Of a DNA stretch of 64,000 nt, positions 1-8,773 are shown one piece after another (the first letter of the stretch is position 1; the number at the start of each line of letters is the position of its first letter). The DNA is from an uncultured Luteimonas sp. (lineage in GTDB: Bacteria > Pseudomonadota > Gammaproteobacteria > Xanthomonadales > Xanthomonadaceae). The notes beneath the pieces are model-generated. The model ran no database searches. It saw nothing but the letters and a program-made list of their open reading frames with translations, and had not been told where the DNA came from. A program made the position numbers and the translations under genes. The stretch covers positions 1-64,000 of the forward strand of contig CAKTDC010000016.1 in assembly GCA_934541015.1 (NCBI GenBank). The letters are read 5' to 3'.

Positions 1-107
1 CCCCTGTTGGCTACCGGGAACGTCCTCCCCGCGCAGGCCGCAGCCAGCGAGTTCCCCTTCCCGTCAGGGCCCCTGTTGGCTACCGGGAACGTCGTCCCCG
101 CGCAGGC
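1..107. repeat. Two direct copies of a ~38-bp sequence, period 69 bp
   Basis: The sequence starting CCCCTGTTGGCTACCGGGAA occurs at 1-38 and again at 70-107 with one visible difference (C or G at the 25th base). The 31 bases between them are unrelated. Only the second copy runs on into a full hairpin (the REP-like palindrome that follows). The window edge cuts the first copy, so more units may lie upstream. Confidence 0.7.
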
Positions 108-430
108 GGGGACCCATGGACCCTGGCTGTCGGCACTTCTCCCGCGATATCCGGCCACAGGTCCCGCCACGACGGATTCGTTTCGTCGATCAGCCTCAGC
201 TTCCACGCCCGCTCCCAGCGCTTGATTCGCTTCTCCCGCAAGATGGCCGCCTCCATCGTGGGATGGAGTTCGTACCAGACCAGCTGCGTCACCCCGTAGC
301 TGCGGGTGAAGCCTTCGACCTGGTGCTGGCGGTGCTGCCAGACACGCTGCACCAGCGCGCTGGTCACGCCGCAGTACAGGGTACCGTTGCGACCGCTGGC
401 CAGAAGATAGACACAAGGCTGCCGGTGCAT
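80..430 (-). CDS. GIY-YIG domain small endonuclease-like protein
   Basis: The 116-residue product opens with CVYLLASGRNGTLYCGVTS, the usual beta-hairpin of the GIY-YIG nuclease fold (here the two motifs are VYL and YCG). It continues with a VQRVWQH segment carrying the catalytic-type Arg, and a WYE...EKRIKRW segment that supplies the metal-binding Glu, so all core parts of a YhbQ/UPF0213-type domain are present. The start at 430 is preceded by a GGAGGAGAC ribosome-binding site, and the frame is open upstream without any site. The conserved domain ends near residue 96. The last ~20 residues (HGSPPARGRRSR) are read out of a REP-like palindrome. The target of this single-domain family is not known with confidence. 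Confidence 0.85.
   Translation of the reverse strand: MHRQPCVYLLASGRNGTLYCGVTSALVQRVWQHRQHQVEGFTRSYGVTQLVWYELHPTMEAAILREKRIKRWERAWKLRLIDETNPSWRDLWPDIAGEVPTARVHGSPPARGRRSR
91..120. repeat. REP-like palindrome overlapping the end of the GIY-YIG gene
   Basis: GTCCCCGCGCAGGCGGGGAC is a hairpin followed by CCATGG. Its shape and flank match the palindromes at about 32988, 33042, 48068, 48155, 48567 and 62236, which read TCCCCGCCTTCGCGGGGA with ATCCA or ATGACG at the sides. Here the stem encodes the last residues of the GIY-YIG protein on the minus strand. Confidence 0.7.
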
Positions 431-521
431 TGTCTCCTCCTTGATGCCGCGGCAGGTTCCTGGATCACCCTGCCCGCGACCAGCGCATTCGTGGGCAAAT
501 ACTGCACGAGGCCAACGGAAA

Positions 522-1943
522 CTATTCGTTTTTCGGATCAGTCGTTGGCGACAGACCGAGTTCGTCGCCCGGCGCAGACTGCACCCCATCCACCAGCTGC
601 GGCGCGCCTTCGCCCGGCAGCGATTCCACCTCGCGCAGGCTGCGCTCGATGGCGCGGGTGCGCACGCCGGTCTGGTCGATCTGGCGGCTGGCCTGCTCCA
701 GCTTGTTCTTGACCGAGTCCATCACGTCCCCGAACTTGCCGAACTCGCGCTTGGCCCGGGCCAGGATGTTCCAGACCTCGGCCGAACGCTTCTCGATCGC
801 CACCGTGCGGAAGCCGACCTGCAGGCTGGTCAGCAGGGCCAGCAGCGTGGTCGGGCCGGCGAGGGTGATGCGCTGGTCGCGTTGGATCGCCTCGAACAGG
901 CCCGGGCGGCGCAGCACCTCGGCGTAGAGCCCTTCGGTCGGCAGGAACAGGATCGCGAACTCGGTGGTGTGCGGCACCGCGATGTACTTGCGGATCTCCC
1001 TGGCCTGCAGCCGTACCGCGCGCTCGAGCGCATCGCCGGCCTGCCTGACCGCGTCGGCATCGGCGCGATCCTGCGCGTCGAGCAGGCGCTCGTAGTCCTC
1101 GCGCGGGAACTTGGCGTCGATCGGCAGCCACACCGGGTCCTCGGACGGCCCCGGGAACCGCACCGCGAACTCCACCCGCTCGCCGCTGCCGGGCACGGTG
1201 GCGACGTTGCTCGCGTACTGCTCCGGCGCGAACACCTGTTCGAGCAGGCCGGCCAGCTGCACCTCGCCGAACACGCCGCGGGTCTTGACGTTGGTCAGCA
1301 CCCGCTGCAGGCCGCCGACGTCGGCGGCGAGCTTGTTCATGTCGCCCAGGCCCTGGTGCACCTGCGCCAGCATCTTCGTGACGTTGCCGAAGCTCTCGGT
1401 CAGTCGCGTCTCCAGGGTCGCGTGCAGCTTCTCGTCGACCGTCGCGCGCATCTGCTCGAGCTTCTGCGCGTTGTCGGCCTGCAGGCGCTGCAGCTGCTGC
1501 TCCAGGGTGGCGCGCATCTCGCCGATGCGCTGCTCGTTGCGCTGGGTGAGTTCGGTCAGGCGCTGGCCCATCAGCGTCTCGAAGCGCTGCTGCACCTCGG
1601 CGCCTTCCGCGCGCGCCTTGCGGGCATCGTCGAGCAGCGCCTCGCGCAGCAGGTCCAGGCGCTGGTCGGTGGCGCGGGTGAGTTCGTCCAGGCGCTGGTC
1701 GGTGCGCGCCGCGACCGCCTGCAGCTGGCCGCCGAAGCCGTCGATCCGCTGTCCCTGCGTCGCCGACAGGCTGTCGAGCTGCTGCCGCAGCTCGCCGCGG
1801 CCGGCGCGCTGCTCCTCGCGCAGGGACCGCTCCAGCGCCAGGCCCAGCCGGGTTTCAGGGCGCCTGAGCAGGAGTACGATCAGCAGCACGACCACCAGCC
1901 CGAGCAGGCCGGCGATCAGGATGAGCAGGGTCTGTGGGTCCAT
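522..1943 (-). CDS. rmuC: DNA recombination protein RmuC homologue
   Basis: The 473-residue protein starts with one membrane helix (residues ~5-26, LLILIAGLLGLVVVLLIVLLL). A long coiled coil rich in Arg, Gln and Glu follows (~35-200), then the RmuC domain with LPIDAKFPREDYERL and TEFAILFLPTEGLYAEV. This is the layout of RmuC, a membrane-anchored, nuclease-fold protein that limits DNA inversions between inverted repeats in E. coli. The start at 1943 is the Met directly before the membrane helix; the frame stays open upstream in sequence with no protein-like composition. The gene stands alone, with the small membrane gene at 2079 divergent from it. Confidence 0.9.
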   Translation of the reverse strand: MDPQTLLILIAGLLGLVVVLLIVLLLRRPETRLGLALERSLREEQRAGRGELRQQLDSLSATQGQRIDGFGGQLQAVAARTDQRLDELTRATDQRLDLLREALLDDARKARAEGAEVQQRFETLMGQRLTELTQRNEQRIGEMRATLEQQLQRLQADNAQKLEQMRATVDEKLHATLETRLTESFGNVTKMLAQVHQGLGDMNKLAADVGGLQRVLTNVKTRGVFGEVQLAGLLEQVFAPEQYASNVATVPGSGERVEFAVRFPGPSEDPVWLPIDAKFPREDYERLLDAQDRADADAVRQAGDALERAVRLQAREIRKYIAVPHTTEFAILFLPTEGLYAEVLRRPGLFEAIQRDQRITLAGPTTLLALLTSLQVGFRTVAIEKRSAEVWNILARAKREFGKFGDVMDSVKNKLEQASRQIDQTGVRTRAIERSLREVESLPGEGAPQLVDGVQSAPGDELGLSPTTDPKNE

Positions 1944-2078
1944 CGCGCCAGTGTAGCGGCGGGCCGTCGCAGGGACTGAGCCGGGTCCGTGGCGAGTGCA
2001 CGGATCCCGCTCGGCCCGCGGAACCCGTGGCGCCTCCGCCGGCCGGCACCGCGACTGCACAGCCAGGGAGATTCCCCG

Positions 2079-2498
2079 ATGCGCCGAATCCTCCGACCCG
2101 TCCTCGCCGTCCTTGCCGGGCTGATCGCGGGCAGCCTGGTCAACATGGGCCTGATCGTGCTCGGCGGCCAGGTCATCGCGCCGCCCGCGGGCGCCGACCT
2201 GACCACCGCCGAAGGCCTGAAGGCATCGATGCACCTGTTCGCACCCAGGCACTTCCTCTTCCCCTTCCTCGCGCACGCGCTGGGCACCCTCGCCGGCGCC
2301 CTGGTCGCGACCGCGCTGACGCCCGCCAGGACCACCGGCCCGGCGCTCGTCGTCGGCGGCCTGTTCCTGCTCGGCGGGATCATCAACGCCTTCATGCTGC
2401 CGGCACCGGTCTGGTTCATCGCGCTGGACCTGGCGGTCGCCTACCTGCCGGCCGCGTGGCTGGGGCATCGCCTGGTCGCGGGCAGGGGCCGCGCCTGA
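2079..2498 (+). CDS. Small four-helix membrane protein, function unknown
   Basis: The 139-residue product has about four hydrophobic segments (residues ~5-28, ~60-80, ~88-107 and ~112-130) and short loops, one with HLFAPRHFLFPFLAH. A start at 2079 follows AGGGAG at 2065-2070 with good spacing and puts the first helix at the N-terminus; an upstream in-frame Met at 1989 lacks a site. It resembles small integral membrane proteins annotated as hypothetical in many gammaproteobacteria, and I cannot assign a role. It is divergent from rmuC and followed by a hydrolase gene 91 bp on. Confidence 0.75.
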   Translation: MRRILRPVLAVLAGLIAGSLVNMGLIVLGGQVIAPPAGADLTTAEGLKASMHLFAPRHFLFPFLAHALGTLAGALVATALTPARTTGPALVVGGLFLLGGIINAFMLPAPVWFIALDLAVAYLPAAWLGHRLVAGRGRA

Positions 2499-2589
2499 GG
2501 CGTCCACGCGCGACAGCGGCATCACGCCGGCGCTGCAACCGCTGGCGTACCGTGGGTATCTGCTGAAGGATGAAAGGAAGATTCCGCGC

Positions 2590-3750
2590 ATGACCGGCGC
2601 CCGTGCGTTCGCCGCAGGCCTGCTGCTGGCCCTGTGGCCGGCCCATCACGTTTCCGCCCAGGCACCCGCCCCGGGCGACGATTACGCCCGCGCCCGCGCG
2701 GTGGTCGAGGACCTGATGCGCATCCCCAACCCGGATGGCGTGCAGGAGACCTACCGCACGCCGATCGGCGGCGTCGACCACTGGATCAGCATCCGCGGGC
2801 AGGACCGCGCCAATCCGGTGATCCTGTCCGTGCACGGCGGGCCGGCCTCGCCGCACATCCCCAGCCTGTGGCAGTTCCAGCGCCCGCTGGAGGAATACTT
2901 CACCCTGGTCAACTACGACCAGCGCGGCGCCGGCAAGACCTATCGCGAGGACCACTCCGACGCGGTGGCGGCGACGATCCGCATCCAGACCTATGTCGAC
3001 GACCTGGTCGCGATCGCCGAACACGTTCGCACGAAGCTGGGCAAGGACCGGCTGGTGCTGATGGCGCACAGCTGGGGCACGGTGCCGGCGATGCGTGCAG
3101 CGCTGGCGCGGCCGGACCTGTTCCACGCCTACGTCGGCATCGGCCAGGTCATCGACGTGCGCGAGAACGAGCGGCTGAGCGTCGAATACGGGCTGGAACA
3201 GGCGCGCAGGCACGGCAACGCCGAGGCCGTGGCCGAGATCGAATCGATCCTGCCCTATCCGGGCGACCGGCCGATCACCCGCGAACGCATCATCCTCGCC
3301 CGCCGCTGGCCGCAGCACTACGGCGGGCTCAGCGCGTTCCGCGACGGCGGCAACCGCTACCACTTCGGCGCGGCGCGGCTGTCGCCGGACTACGACGCGG
3401 CCGACCGCGCGGCGATCAACGCAGGCAGCGTATTCACCCTGGGCCGGCTGCTGGACGAGTACCTCGCGGTCGATTTCACGCCGGTGCGCGAATTCCCGAT
3501 CCCGGTGCTGATGTTCATGGGCCGCCACGACTACACCACGCCCTCGCAGCCGACCGCGGACTGGCTGGCGCGCGTGGAGGCGCCCTACAAGTGCGGCGTG
3601 TGGTTCGAGCGCTCGGCGCACATGCTGCCGTGGGAGGAGCCGGGCAGGCTGCTGCTCAGCCTGCTCGCGCACGTGCGGCCGCTGGCGGTTGCCGAGGGTG
3701 CACCCGGGGGCGCGCCGGCGGCGCCCGACTGCAGCCAGTCCCCCGGGTAG
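2590..3750 (+). CDS. Secreted alpha/beta hydrolase, proline iminopeptidase-like
   Basis: The 386-residue protein has an N-terminal signal peptide (hydrophobic ~6-22, cleavage near VSAQA). The fold markers are in order: the oxyanion-hole HGGPAS, DQRGAGKT, the nucleophile elbow AHSWGT, an Asp in GRHDYTT, and a late His in SAHMLPW, which together make a Ser-Asp-His triad. HGGP with DQRG(A/C)G is typical of peptidase family S33 (prolyl aminopeptidases). The exported form and the long cap region suggest a periplasmic or secreted peptidase or esterase; the substrate cannot be read from the sequence. GAAAGG lies about 10 bases before the start. Confidence 0.85.
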   Translation: MTGARAFAAGLLLALWPAHHVSAQAPAPGDDYARARAVVEDLMRIPNPDGVQETYRTPIGGVDHWISIRGQDRANPVILSVHGGPASPHIPSLWQFQRPLEEYFTLVNYDQRGAGKTYREDHSDAVAATIRIQTYVDDLVAIAEHVRTKLGKDRLVLMAHSWGTVPAMRAALARPDLFHAYVGIGQVIDVRENERLSVEYGLEQARRHGNAEAVAEIESILPYPGDRPITRERIILARRWPQHYGGLSAFRDGGNRYHFGAARLSPDYDAADRAAINAGSVFTLGRLLDEYLAVDFTPVREFPIPVLMFMGRHDYTTPSQPTADWLARVEAPYKCGVWFERSAHMLPWEEPGRLLLSLLAHVRPLAVAEGAPGGAPAAPDCSQSPG

Positions 3751-3905
3751 CCACGCCGGCCCGACCGCGGTACAGCCCGTCCGGCCTGCGCGGGGATGCG
3801 TCCGCCGCGAGCCGCATCGCCAGCCGCAGGGGACGCCCCGAGCCACGGCCAGCAGGCGCCGCTGTCGCGCGGGCCGGCAAGCGCGCCGACCCGCCTCGCC
3901 GCAGC

Positions 3906-4646
3906 TCAGCGCGCGGTATAGCCGCCGTCGACCAGGTGATAGCTGCCGGTGACGAACGAGGCTTCCGGCGACAGCAGGAAGCAGGTCAGCGCCGCCACTT
4001 CATCGGCCGTTCCCAGCCGCCCCATCGGGTGCAGCGACACCAGGCCGTCGTAGACCGTGCGGTCGAGGTTGGCCAGCAGCGGCGTATCGATGTAGGCCGG
4101 GCCCACGGCGTTGATGCGCACGCCCTGGGTCGCGTACTCCATCGCCGCGGTCTTGGTCATGCCCAGCAGCGCATGCTTGGCGGCGACGTAGGCGATCGAG
4201 CCGGTCCAGCCGACGCTGCCCAGGATCGAGGCCATGTTGACGATGGCGCCGCCGCCGGCCGCCACCATCGCCGGGATCTCGTACTTCAGCGCATACATCA
4301 CGCTGTGCAGGTTGACGTCGATGACCCGGTGCCACTTGTCGAGCGGGTATTCGGCGGTGGGGTGCGAGGGCCCGCCGATGCCGGCGTTGTTCACCGCCAT
4401 GTGCAGGGCGCCGAAGGTTTCGACCGTGCGCTCGACCATGCCGCGCACCGCTTCGGCGTCGGCCACGTCCAGCTGCACCGCGATCGCGTTGCCGAGCGCG
4501 TCGGCCAGGGCCTGCGCGGCCTCGCCGTTGTAGTCGGCGACCACCACCTTCGCGCCGCCCGCCGACAGCCGCCGGCACACCGCCTCGCCGATGCCCGACG
4601 CGCCTCCGGTGACGATGGCGACGCGGTCGGCGAATGACTGGTTCAT
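3906..4646 (-). CDS. Short-chain dehydrogenase/reductase (SDR)
   Basis: The 246-residue product is a classical SDR. It has the cofactor loop TGGASGIG near residue 14, the NNAG motif (VNNAGIGG), a catalytic Tyr153-xxx-Lys157 (SIAYVAAKH) and the C-terminal DGGYTAR ending. The acidic Asp after the second strand (VVVADYNG) suggests NAD rather than NADP, by family rule. The start at 4646 is the Met just before the Rossmann fold, with an upstream GGAGCAGGGCC. It is a single gene, divergent from the DUF488 gene. Substrate unknown; many relatives act on hydroxyacyl or alcohol substrates. Confidence 0.9.
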   Translation of the reverse strand: MNQSFADRVAIVTGGASGIGEAVCRRLSAGGAKVVVADYNGEAAQALADALGNAIAVQLDVADAEAVRGMVERTVETFGALHMAVNNAGIGGPSHPTAEYPLDKWHRVIDVNLHSVMYALKYEIPAMVAAGGGAIVNMASILGSVGWTGSIAYVAAKHALLGMTKTAAMEYATQGVRINAVGPAYIDTPLLANLDRTVYDGLVSLHPMGRLGTADEVAALTCFLLSPEASFVTGSYHLVDGGYTAR

Positions 4647-4782
4647 GGCCCTGCTCCGGGAACTGGAAACCCCGATTCTCGCCCACCGCCGGTCAAGGCG
4701 CATTGATCCCGATCACCGCGGCCGGCGCCGCCCTGCTGCGCCGCCGCTTGATCGGCCGCCGCCGCGGGCGCAGGGTCGGACC

Positions 4783-5130
4783 ATGGACATCCGCCTCAAG
4801 CGCGCCTGGGAGCCGCCGGCCCGCGGCGACGGCGCACGCATCCTGGTCGACCGGGTGTGGCCACGCGGCCTGAAGAAGGAAGCGCTGGCGCTGGACCTGT
4901 GGCTGAAGGACATCGCGCCCAGCACCGCCCTGCGCCAGTGGTTCGGCCACCGCCCGGAGCGCTTCGCCGAATTCGCGGAGCGCTACCGCGGCGAACTCGC
5001 CGCCAACGATGCGGCCGTGGCCGAGCTCGCGCCCTGGCTGCGCAAGGGCCGCGTCACCCTCGTCTACGGCGCCCGCGACGAGGCCCACAACCAGGCCGTG
5101 GTGCTGCGCGACTGGCTGCGGTCGCGGTGA
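4783..5130 (+). CDS. DUF488 family protein (YeaO-like)
   Basis: The 115-residue protein matches the DUF488 family over its full length: IRLKRAWEP at the N-terminus, then RILVDRVWPRGLKKE, LWLKDIAPS, LRQWFGH, and VTLVYGARDEAHNQAVVLRDWL at the C-terminus. The VDRVWPRG and YGARD segments are the family's conserved patches. Function is unknown, though the fold has been compared with small nucleic acid or nucleotide-binding domains. The start ATG is at 4783, and no strong ribosome-binding site precedes it (the nearest purine run is CAGGGTCGGA). The 3' end is 12 bp from the convergent NHL/M23 gene. Confidence 0.88.
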   Translation: MDIRLKRAWEPPARGDGARILVDRVWPRGLKKEALALDLWLKDIAPSTALRQWFGHRPERFAEFAERYRGELAANDAAVAELAPWLRKGRVTLVYGARDEAHNQAVVLRDWLRSR

Positions 5131-5142
5131 TGGCCGCGGGAC

Positions 5143-7296
5143 TCACTCCGTCATCGGAGGCAGGGTATCGACCACCGTCACCGGCAGCACGCCCGTCGCG
5201 GCGTTGCCGCTGGCGTCCTCGGCGAAGACGCGGATGAGGTAGTCGCCCGGAGGCAGGTCGGCGGGCTGCCAGTGGGTCACGCGGGCCTCGTCGCCGCGGA
5301 CGATGTTGCTGACCACGTAGAGGAAGCGCGTGCGCGCGGCGCCGTGCACGGTGATGCCGCTGCTGGCCGCGTAGGCGATCTTCACCGCGTCCGGGTGCGC
5401 CGGCATCCGCGCATAGTCCTGGGTCCACAGCGGCGCGCTGGCGTCGGGCAGCATCGAACCGTCGGCGCGCAGCACCTGGTAGCCCAGGCGATGCAGGCCC
5501 AGGCGGCGCCGCGGCAGGTTGCCGTCGACCTGGTCCCAGGCGTCGGCGACGATCTGCACGCCGCCGCCGTCGCGCGCCACCAGCACCCGGTCGCCGCCGC
5601 GGCGCGTGAGCGGCAGGTCGTGCGCGTCGAGCAGGAACACCCGCTCGATCCGCGGCGGCACGCGGTCGCTGAAGTTGCGGAAGCCGAGCCGGTGGGCGTT
5701 GAGCTGGTGCCCGGCGGGGCCGACGATCAGGTGCACGTGCGCCTGCGCGTTGAGGGTGCCGATGGCCTCGCCGGCGCGGAAGCGGGTGCCGCGGGCGACG
5801 CGCACGCCGGTGGCGCGGCCGCGTTCGTCGCGCTCGATGCGGAACCGCGCCGGATCGAGGGCGCGCCCCTGCGCGCTGCGGCCCACGCGCATGTGCACGT
5901 AGCCGATGTCGTCGATCGCCAGCCCCTCGGCCTGCCCGCCGAAGCTCCAGGCCGCGAGCGGGCTGGTGACCTTGGCCTCGGCCAGGGCCAGCACCGGCGT
6001 GCCCACGTCCTCGCGGATGTCCAGGCCGTTGTGCAGGTGGCTGCGGCTCTGTCCGCTGAAGTTGCCGCGCACCTCGCCCATGGTGCCGGCGATCTCGTGC
6101 CAGCCGTCCTGCGGCGCGAACGGCCAGCGCTGGCCGGTGGCGGGCAGGGCGCGCACAGGCGAGGGCCCGACCGGACCATCGGCGAGCGCAGGCGCGTCGC
6201 CGCGACGCGGGACGATGCCGTGCAGGCGGTGGCCGGCGGCATCGGCCAGCAGCAGGCTGCCGTCGGGCTCCAGCCACAGCGCCGAGGGGCGGGCGAAGGG
6301 GCGCGGCGGCATTCCGGCCAGGATGCGCGCGCGGCGGCCGTCGCAGTCGATCTGGCGGATCCGCCCCGGCGACAGGTCGCCGACGTAGAGCTGGCCGTCG
6401 TGCGTGGCCGCCAGCGACAGCGGCCGCCCGCCGCCCGCCGCGCCCGCCGCCCAGGCGCCCGGATCGCAGCTGCGCACGGCGCCGTCGGGCGCGATCCAGC
6501 GGATGGCGCCGTTGCCGGTGTCGGCCACCCAGAGCCGGCCGCGGCGGTCCAGGGCCAGCGCGGTCGGCGTATCGAAGCGCGCCTGCGCGCCGCGGGCGTC
6601 GACGTGGCCCCGGCCCTCGCCGCCGGCGAGCGTGCGCACCAGGCCGCCGGGTTCGATCACGCGGACGCGGTCGTTCCAGGTGTCGGCGACGTAGATGCGG
6701 CCGGCGAAATCCACGGCCACGCCCATCGGCGCGTCGAAGCGTGCGTATCCGGCCGGGCCGTCGCGGCTGCCGCGCACACCGTCGCCGGCCAGCGTGGTCA
6801 CGCGCCCCTGCGGGCTGATCCGGCGGATGGCGTGGTTGCCGGTATCGGCCACGTAGAGATTGCCGAACAGGTCGACCGCCAGCGCCGAGGGCGTGTGGAA
6901 TTTCGCCTCGCGCCCGTCACCGTCGCTGAAGCCTTCGCTGGAGCCGGCGAAGGTGCTCACGGTTCCGTCCGGGGCGATCCGGCGGATGCGGTTGGCCTCG
7001 CCGCCGTCGGCGACGAACAGACTGCCGTCCGGCCCGCGCACCAGGCCCCAGGGCTCGTCGAAGCGCGCCTGCAGCAGGTGTCCGTCGCGGACGCCGCGGT
7101 GGCCGTCGCCGGCCAGGGGCGCGATCCGCGCCTGCCAGTCCAGCGGCGTCGGCGGCAGTGGTTCCGGCGGCTGCGCCCGCTTGCGCCAGGGGAAGTCGAA
7201 GAAGGTCGCGGCCAGCGCGAGGACGGTCAGCAGGGCGACCGCGACCAGCGCGCGGCGGGTGCCGCGGCGCCGGCCGCCGCCCGCGCGCCGGTTCAA
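5143..7296 (-). CDS. Membrane-anchored NHL beta-propeller protein with C-terminal M23-type peptidase domain
   Basis: The 717-residue product has a basic N-terminus and one signal-anchor helix (~residues 15-33). Five or more NHL-type propeller repeats follow (~50-370; recurring FDxPxGVAVD, YVADTGNHAIRRI and TLAGDG units). A domain with the M23/LytM metal signature comes next: H422 and D426 in HNGLDI, and H520/H522 in HVH. A beta-rich C-terminal region ends the protein. The M23 family cleaves peptidoglycan cross-links or glycine-rich peptides, so a periplasmic wall or protein hydrolase is likely. No ATG precedes the anchor. The best start is a TTG at 7296 overlapping the rlmI stop (TTGA), which implies translational coupling; this start is my inference. 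NHL plus M23 is an uncommon combination. Confidence 0.8.
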   Translation of the reverse strand: MNRRAGGGRRRGTRRALVAVALLTVLALAATFFDFPWRKRAQPPEPLPPTPLDWQARIAPLAGDGHRGVRDGHLLQARFDEPWGLVRGPDGSLFVADGGEANRIRRIAPDGTVSTFAGSSEGFSDGDGREAKFHTPSALAVDLFGNLYVADTGNHAIRRISPQGRVTTLAGDGVRGSRDGPAGYARFDAPMGVAVDFAGRIYVADTWNDRVRVIEPGGLVRTLAGGEGRGHVDARGAQARFDTPTALALDRRGRLWVADTGNGAIRWIAPDGAVRSCDPGAWAAGAAGGGRPLSLAATHDGQLYVGDLSPGRIRQIDCDGRRARILAGMPPRPFARPSALWLEPDGSLLLADAAGHRLHGIVPRRGDAPALADGPVGPSPVRALPATGQRWPFAPQDGWHEIAGTMGEVRGNFSGQSRSHLHNGLDIREDVGTPVLALAEAKVTSPLAAWSFGGQAEGLAIDDIGYVHMRVGRSAQGRALDPARFRIERDERGRATGVRVARGTRFRAGEAIGTLNAQAHVHLIVGPAGHQLNAHRLGFRNFSDRVPPRIERVFLLDAHDLPLTRRGGDRVLVARDGGGVQIVADAWDQVDGNLPRRRLGLHRLGYQVLRADGSMLPDASAPLWTQDYARMPAHPDAVKIAYAASSGITVHGAARTRFLYVVSNIVRGDEARVTHWQPADLPPGDYLIRVFAEDASGNAATGVLPVTVVDTLPPMTE

Positions 7297-8474
7297 TCGA
7301 GCACGCGGCAGAACACCGCCTTCAGGTAGCGCGACTCCTGCACGTTGGCCAGGAAGGGATGGTCGGCGCCGGCGCCGGACACGCGCAGCACCTGCAGCGT
7401 GCGCCCGGCGTAGAAGGCGGCGCGGCGCAGCATGTCGAGGAACTGCTCCTCGCTGACCAGCCCGGTGCACGAGAACGTGGCGAACAGCCCGCCGGGCTTC
7501 ACCACGCCCAGCGCCAGCTTGTTCATGTCCAGGTACTTCTTCAGCGCGTTGATCACCTGGTCGCGGTCGCGGGTCATCTTCGCCGGATCCAGGATCACCA
7601 CGTCGTAGCGCTCGCCGTTGGTCGCCGCGTCGCGCAGCCAGGGGAAGATGTCGGCCTGCACGAAGCGCGGCATCGCGGCGCCCTGCAGGCCGTTGAGGCG
7701 GGCGTTGCCGCGCGCGATCTCCAGCACCGCCTGGTCGATGTCGATGCCGGTCACCTCGGCCGCGCCGCGCACCGCCGCGTACACGCCAAAGCCGCCGGTG
7801 TTGCAGCACAGGTCGAGCACGCGCTTGCCGGCGCAGCGCTCGGACAGCCACTGCCGGTTGTCGCGCTGGTCGGCAAAGAAACCGGTCTTGTGCGCGCCGG
7901 CCGGATCGGCGCGGAAGCGCACGCCGTTCTCGACGATCTGCGCCGGCGCGGTGCCGGGCGTGGTGTGGAAATCGAACGACTCCTGCTTCTGCACGTGCTC
8001 GTCGGCAAAGGCGTGGAAGCGGCAGCCCGGGAAGTGTTCGCGCAGCGCGGCGAAGATCCACTCGCGATGGCGGAACATGCCGGCGCTGAAGAACTCGACC
8101 ACCAGCAGGTCGCCGTAGCGGTCCACGACCAGGCCGCTGAGGCCGTCGCCCTCGCTGTGCACCACGCGCCAGGCGCTGGTGGTGTCGTCCAGGCGCAGCA
8201 CCTCGCGGCGCAGCCGCACCGCCGCGTCGACCCTGGCCGCAAACCAGGCGGCGTCGACCGGCACGTCCGGATCGGTCTCCAGGATGCGCAGCGCGATGCG
8301 CGAGTGGCCGTTGTAGAAGCCGCGCCCGATCCAGACGCCATCGACACCGGCGACGTCGACGATGCTGCCGGGTTTCGGCCGCGGCACCGGCTTCTCGACC
8401 AGTTTCTGGAAGATCCAGGGATGGCTGGAGCGCCAGGCGTTGCGCAGGCGGACGGTGGGAATCGGCTCGTTCAT
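7293..8474 (-). CDS. rlmI: 23S rRNA (cytosine-C5)-methyltransferase RlmI
   Basis: At 393 residues it matches the usual RlmI length. A PUA-like RNA-binding domain fills the first ~75 residues. The Rossmann methyltransferase domain then shows KTGFFADQRDNR, the SAM-binding LDLCCNTGGFG, DPAKMTRDRD and TFSCTG, the last carrying the candidate catalytic Cys. RlmI makes m5C1962 in 23S rRNA in E. coli. The stop codon overlaps the TTG start of the downstream NHL/M23 gene, so the two are probably co-transcribed although no functional link is known. Confidence 0.92.
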   Translation of the reverse strand: MNEPIPTVRLRNAWRSSHPWIFQKLVEKPVPRPKPGSIVDVAGVDGVWIGRGFYNGHSRIALRILETDPDVPVDAAWFAARVDAAVRLRREVLRLDDTTSAWRVVHSEGDGLSGLVVDRYGDLLVVEFFSAGMFRHREWIFAALREHFPGCRFHAFADEHVQKQESFDFHTTPGTAPAQIVENGVRFRADPAGAHKTGFFADQRDNRQWLSERCAGKRVLDLCCNTGGFGVYAAVRGAAEVTGIDIDQAVLEIARGNARLNGLQGAAMPRFVQADIFPWLRDAATNGERYDVVILDPAKMTRDRDQVINALKKYLDMNKLALGVVKPGGLFATFSCTGLVSEEQFLDMLRRAAFYAGRTLQVLRVSGAGADHPFLANVQESRYLKAVFCRVLD

Positions 8475-8773
8475 GCCGCGATTTTACGCGCCCGCGCGTG
8501 CCGCCACCCCGATCCGTCCAGCCCGGCGCAGCGCGCCGGGCGCTCATCGTCGCGCGAGCCGACGGTTCGCAGGCGCTCCTCTTCGCCCCCGCAAGCGGAG
8601 GAGGGAGCATGAAGCGCCAGCGCGCCGGCGCCGGCTCCTGCCGCCCGCGCAGCGGGGGGAGGCCGGGAGGGGGAGCGCCCGCCGCATCGCCATCCCGGCG
8701 TCAGCCCGCGGCGCGCCACCCATGCCGCGCCTCCGGGGCTTGCATCCCGCCCGTTCGCCGCCATCCTCTTCCC

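Noticed and set aside
1..120. Possible CRISPR repeats (CCCCGCGCAGGCGGGG resembles type I-E repeats)
   Set aside because: Only two copies with a 69-bp period are seen, the first lacks the right half of the palindrome, no cas genes are present, and the same hairpin family occurs singly elsewhere as REP-like units. The window edge prevents a final decision.
1944..2591. Open frame upstream of rmuC continuing over the small membrane gene
   Set aside because: The RmuC membrane helix starts right after Met at 1943; the upstream part is antisense to a gene with a good ribosome-binding site.
7297..8610. N-terminal extension of the NHL/M23 protein across rlmI
   Set aside because: It would overlap the whole rlmI gene in another frame. 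The signal-anchor just after the TTG at 7296 gives a proper N-terminus.
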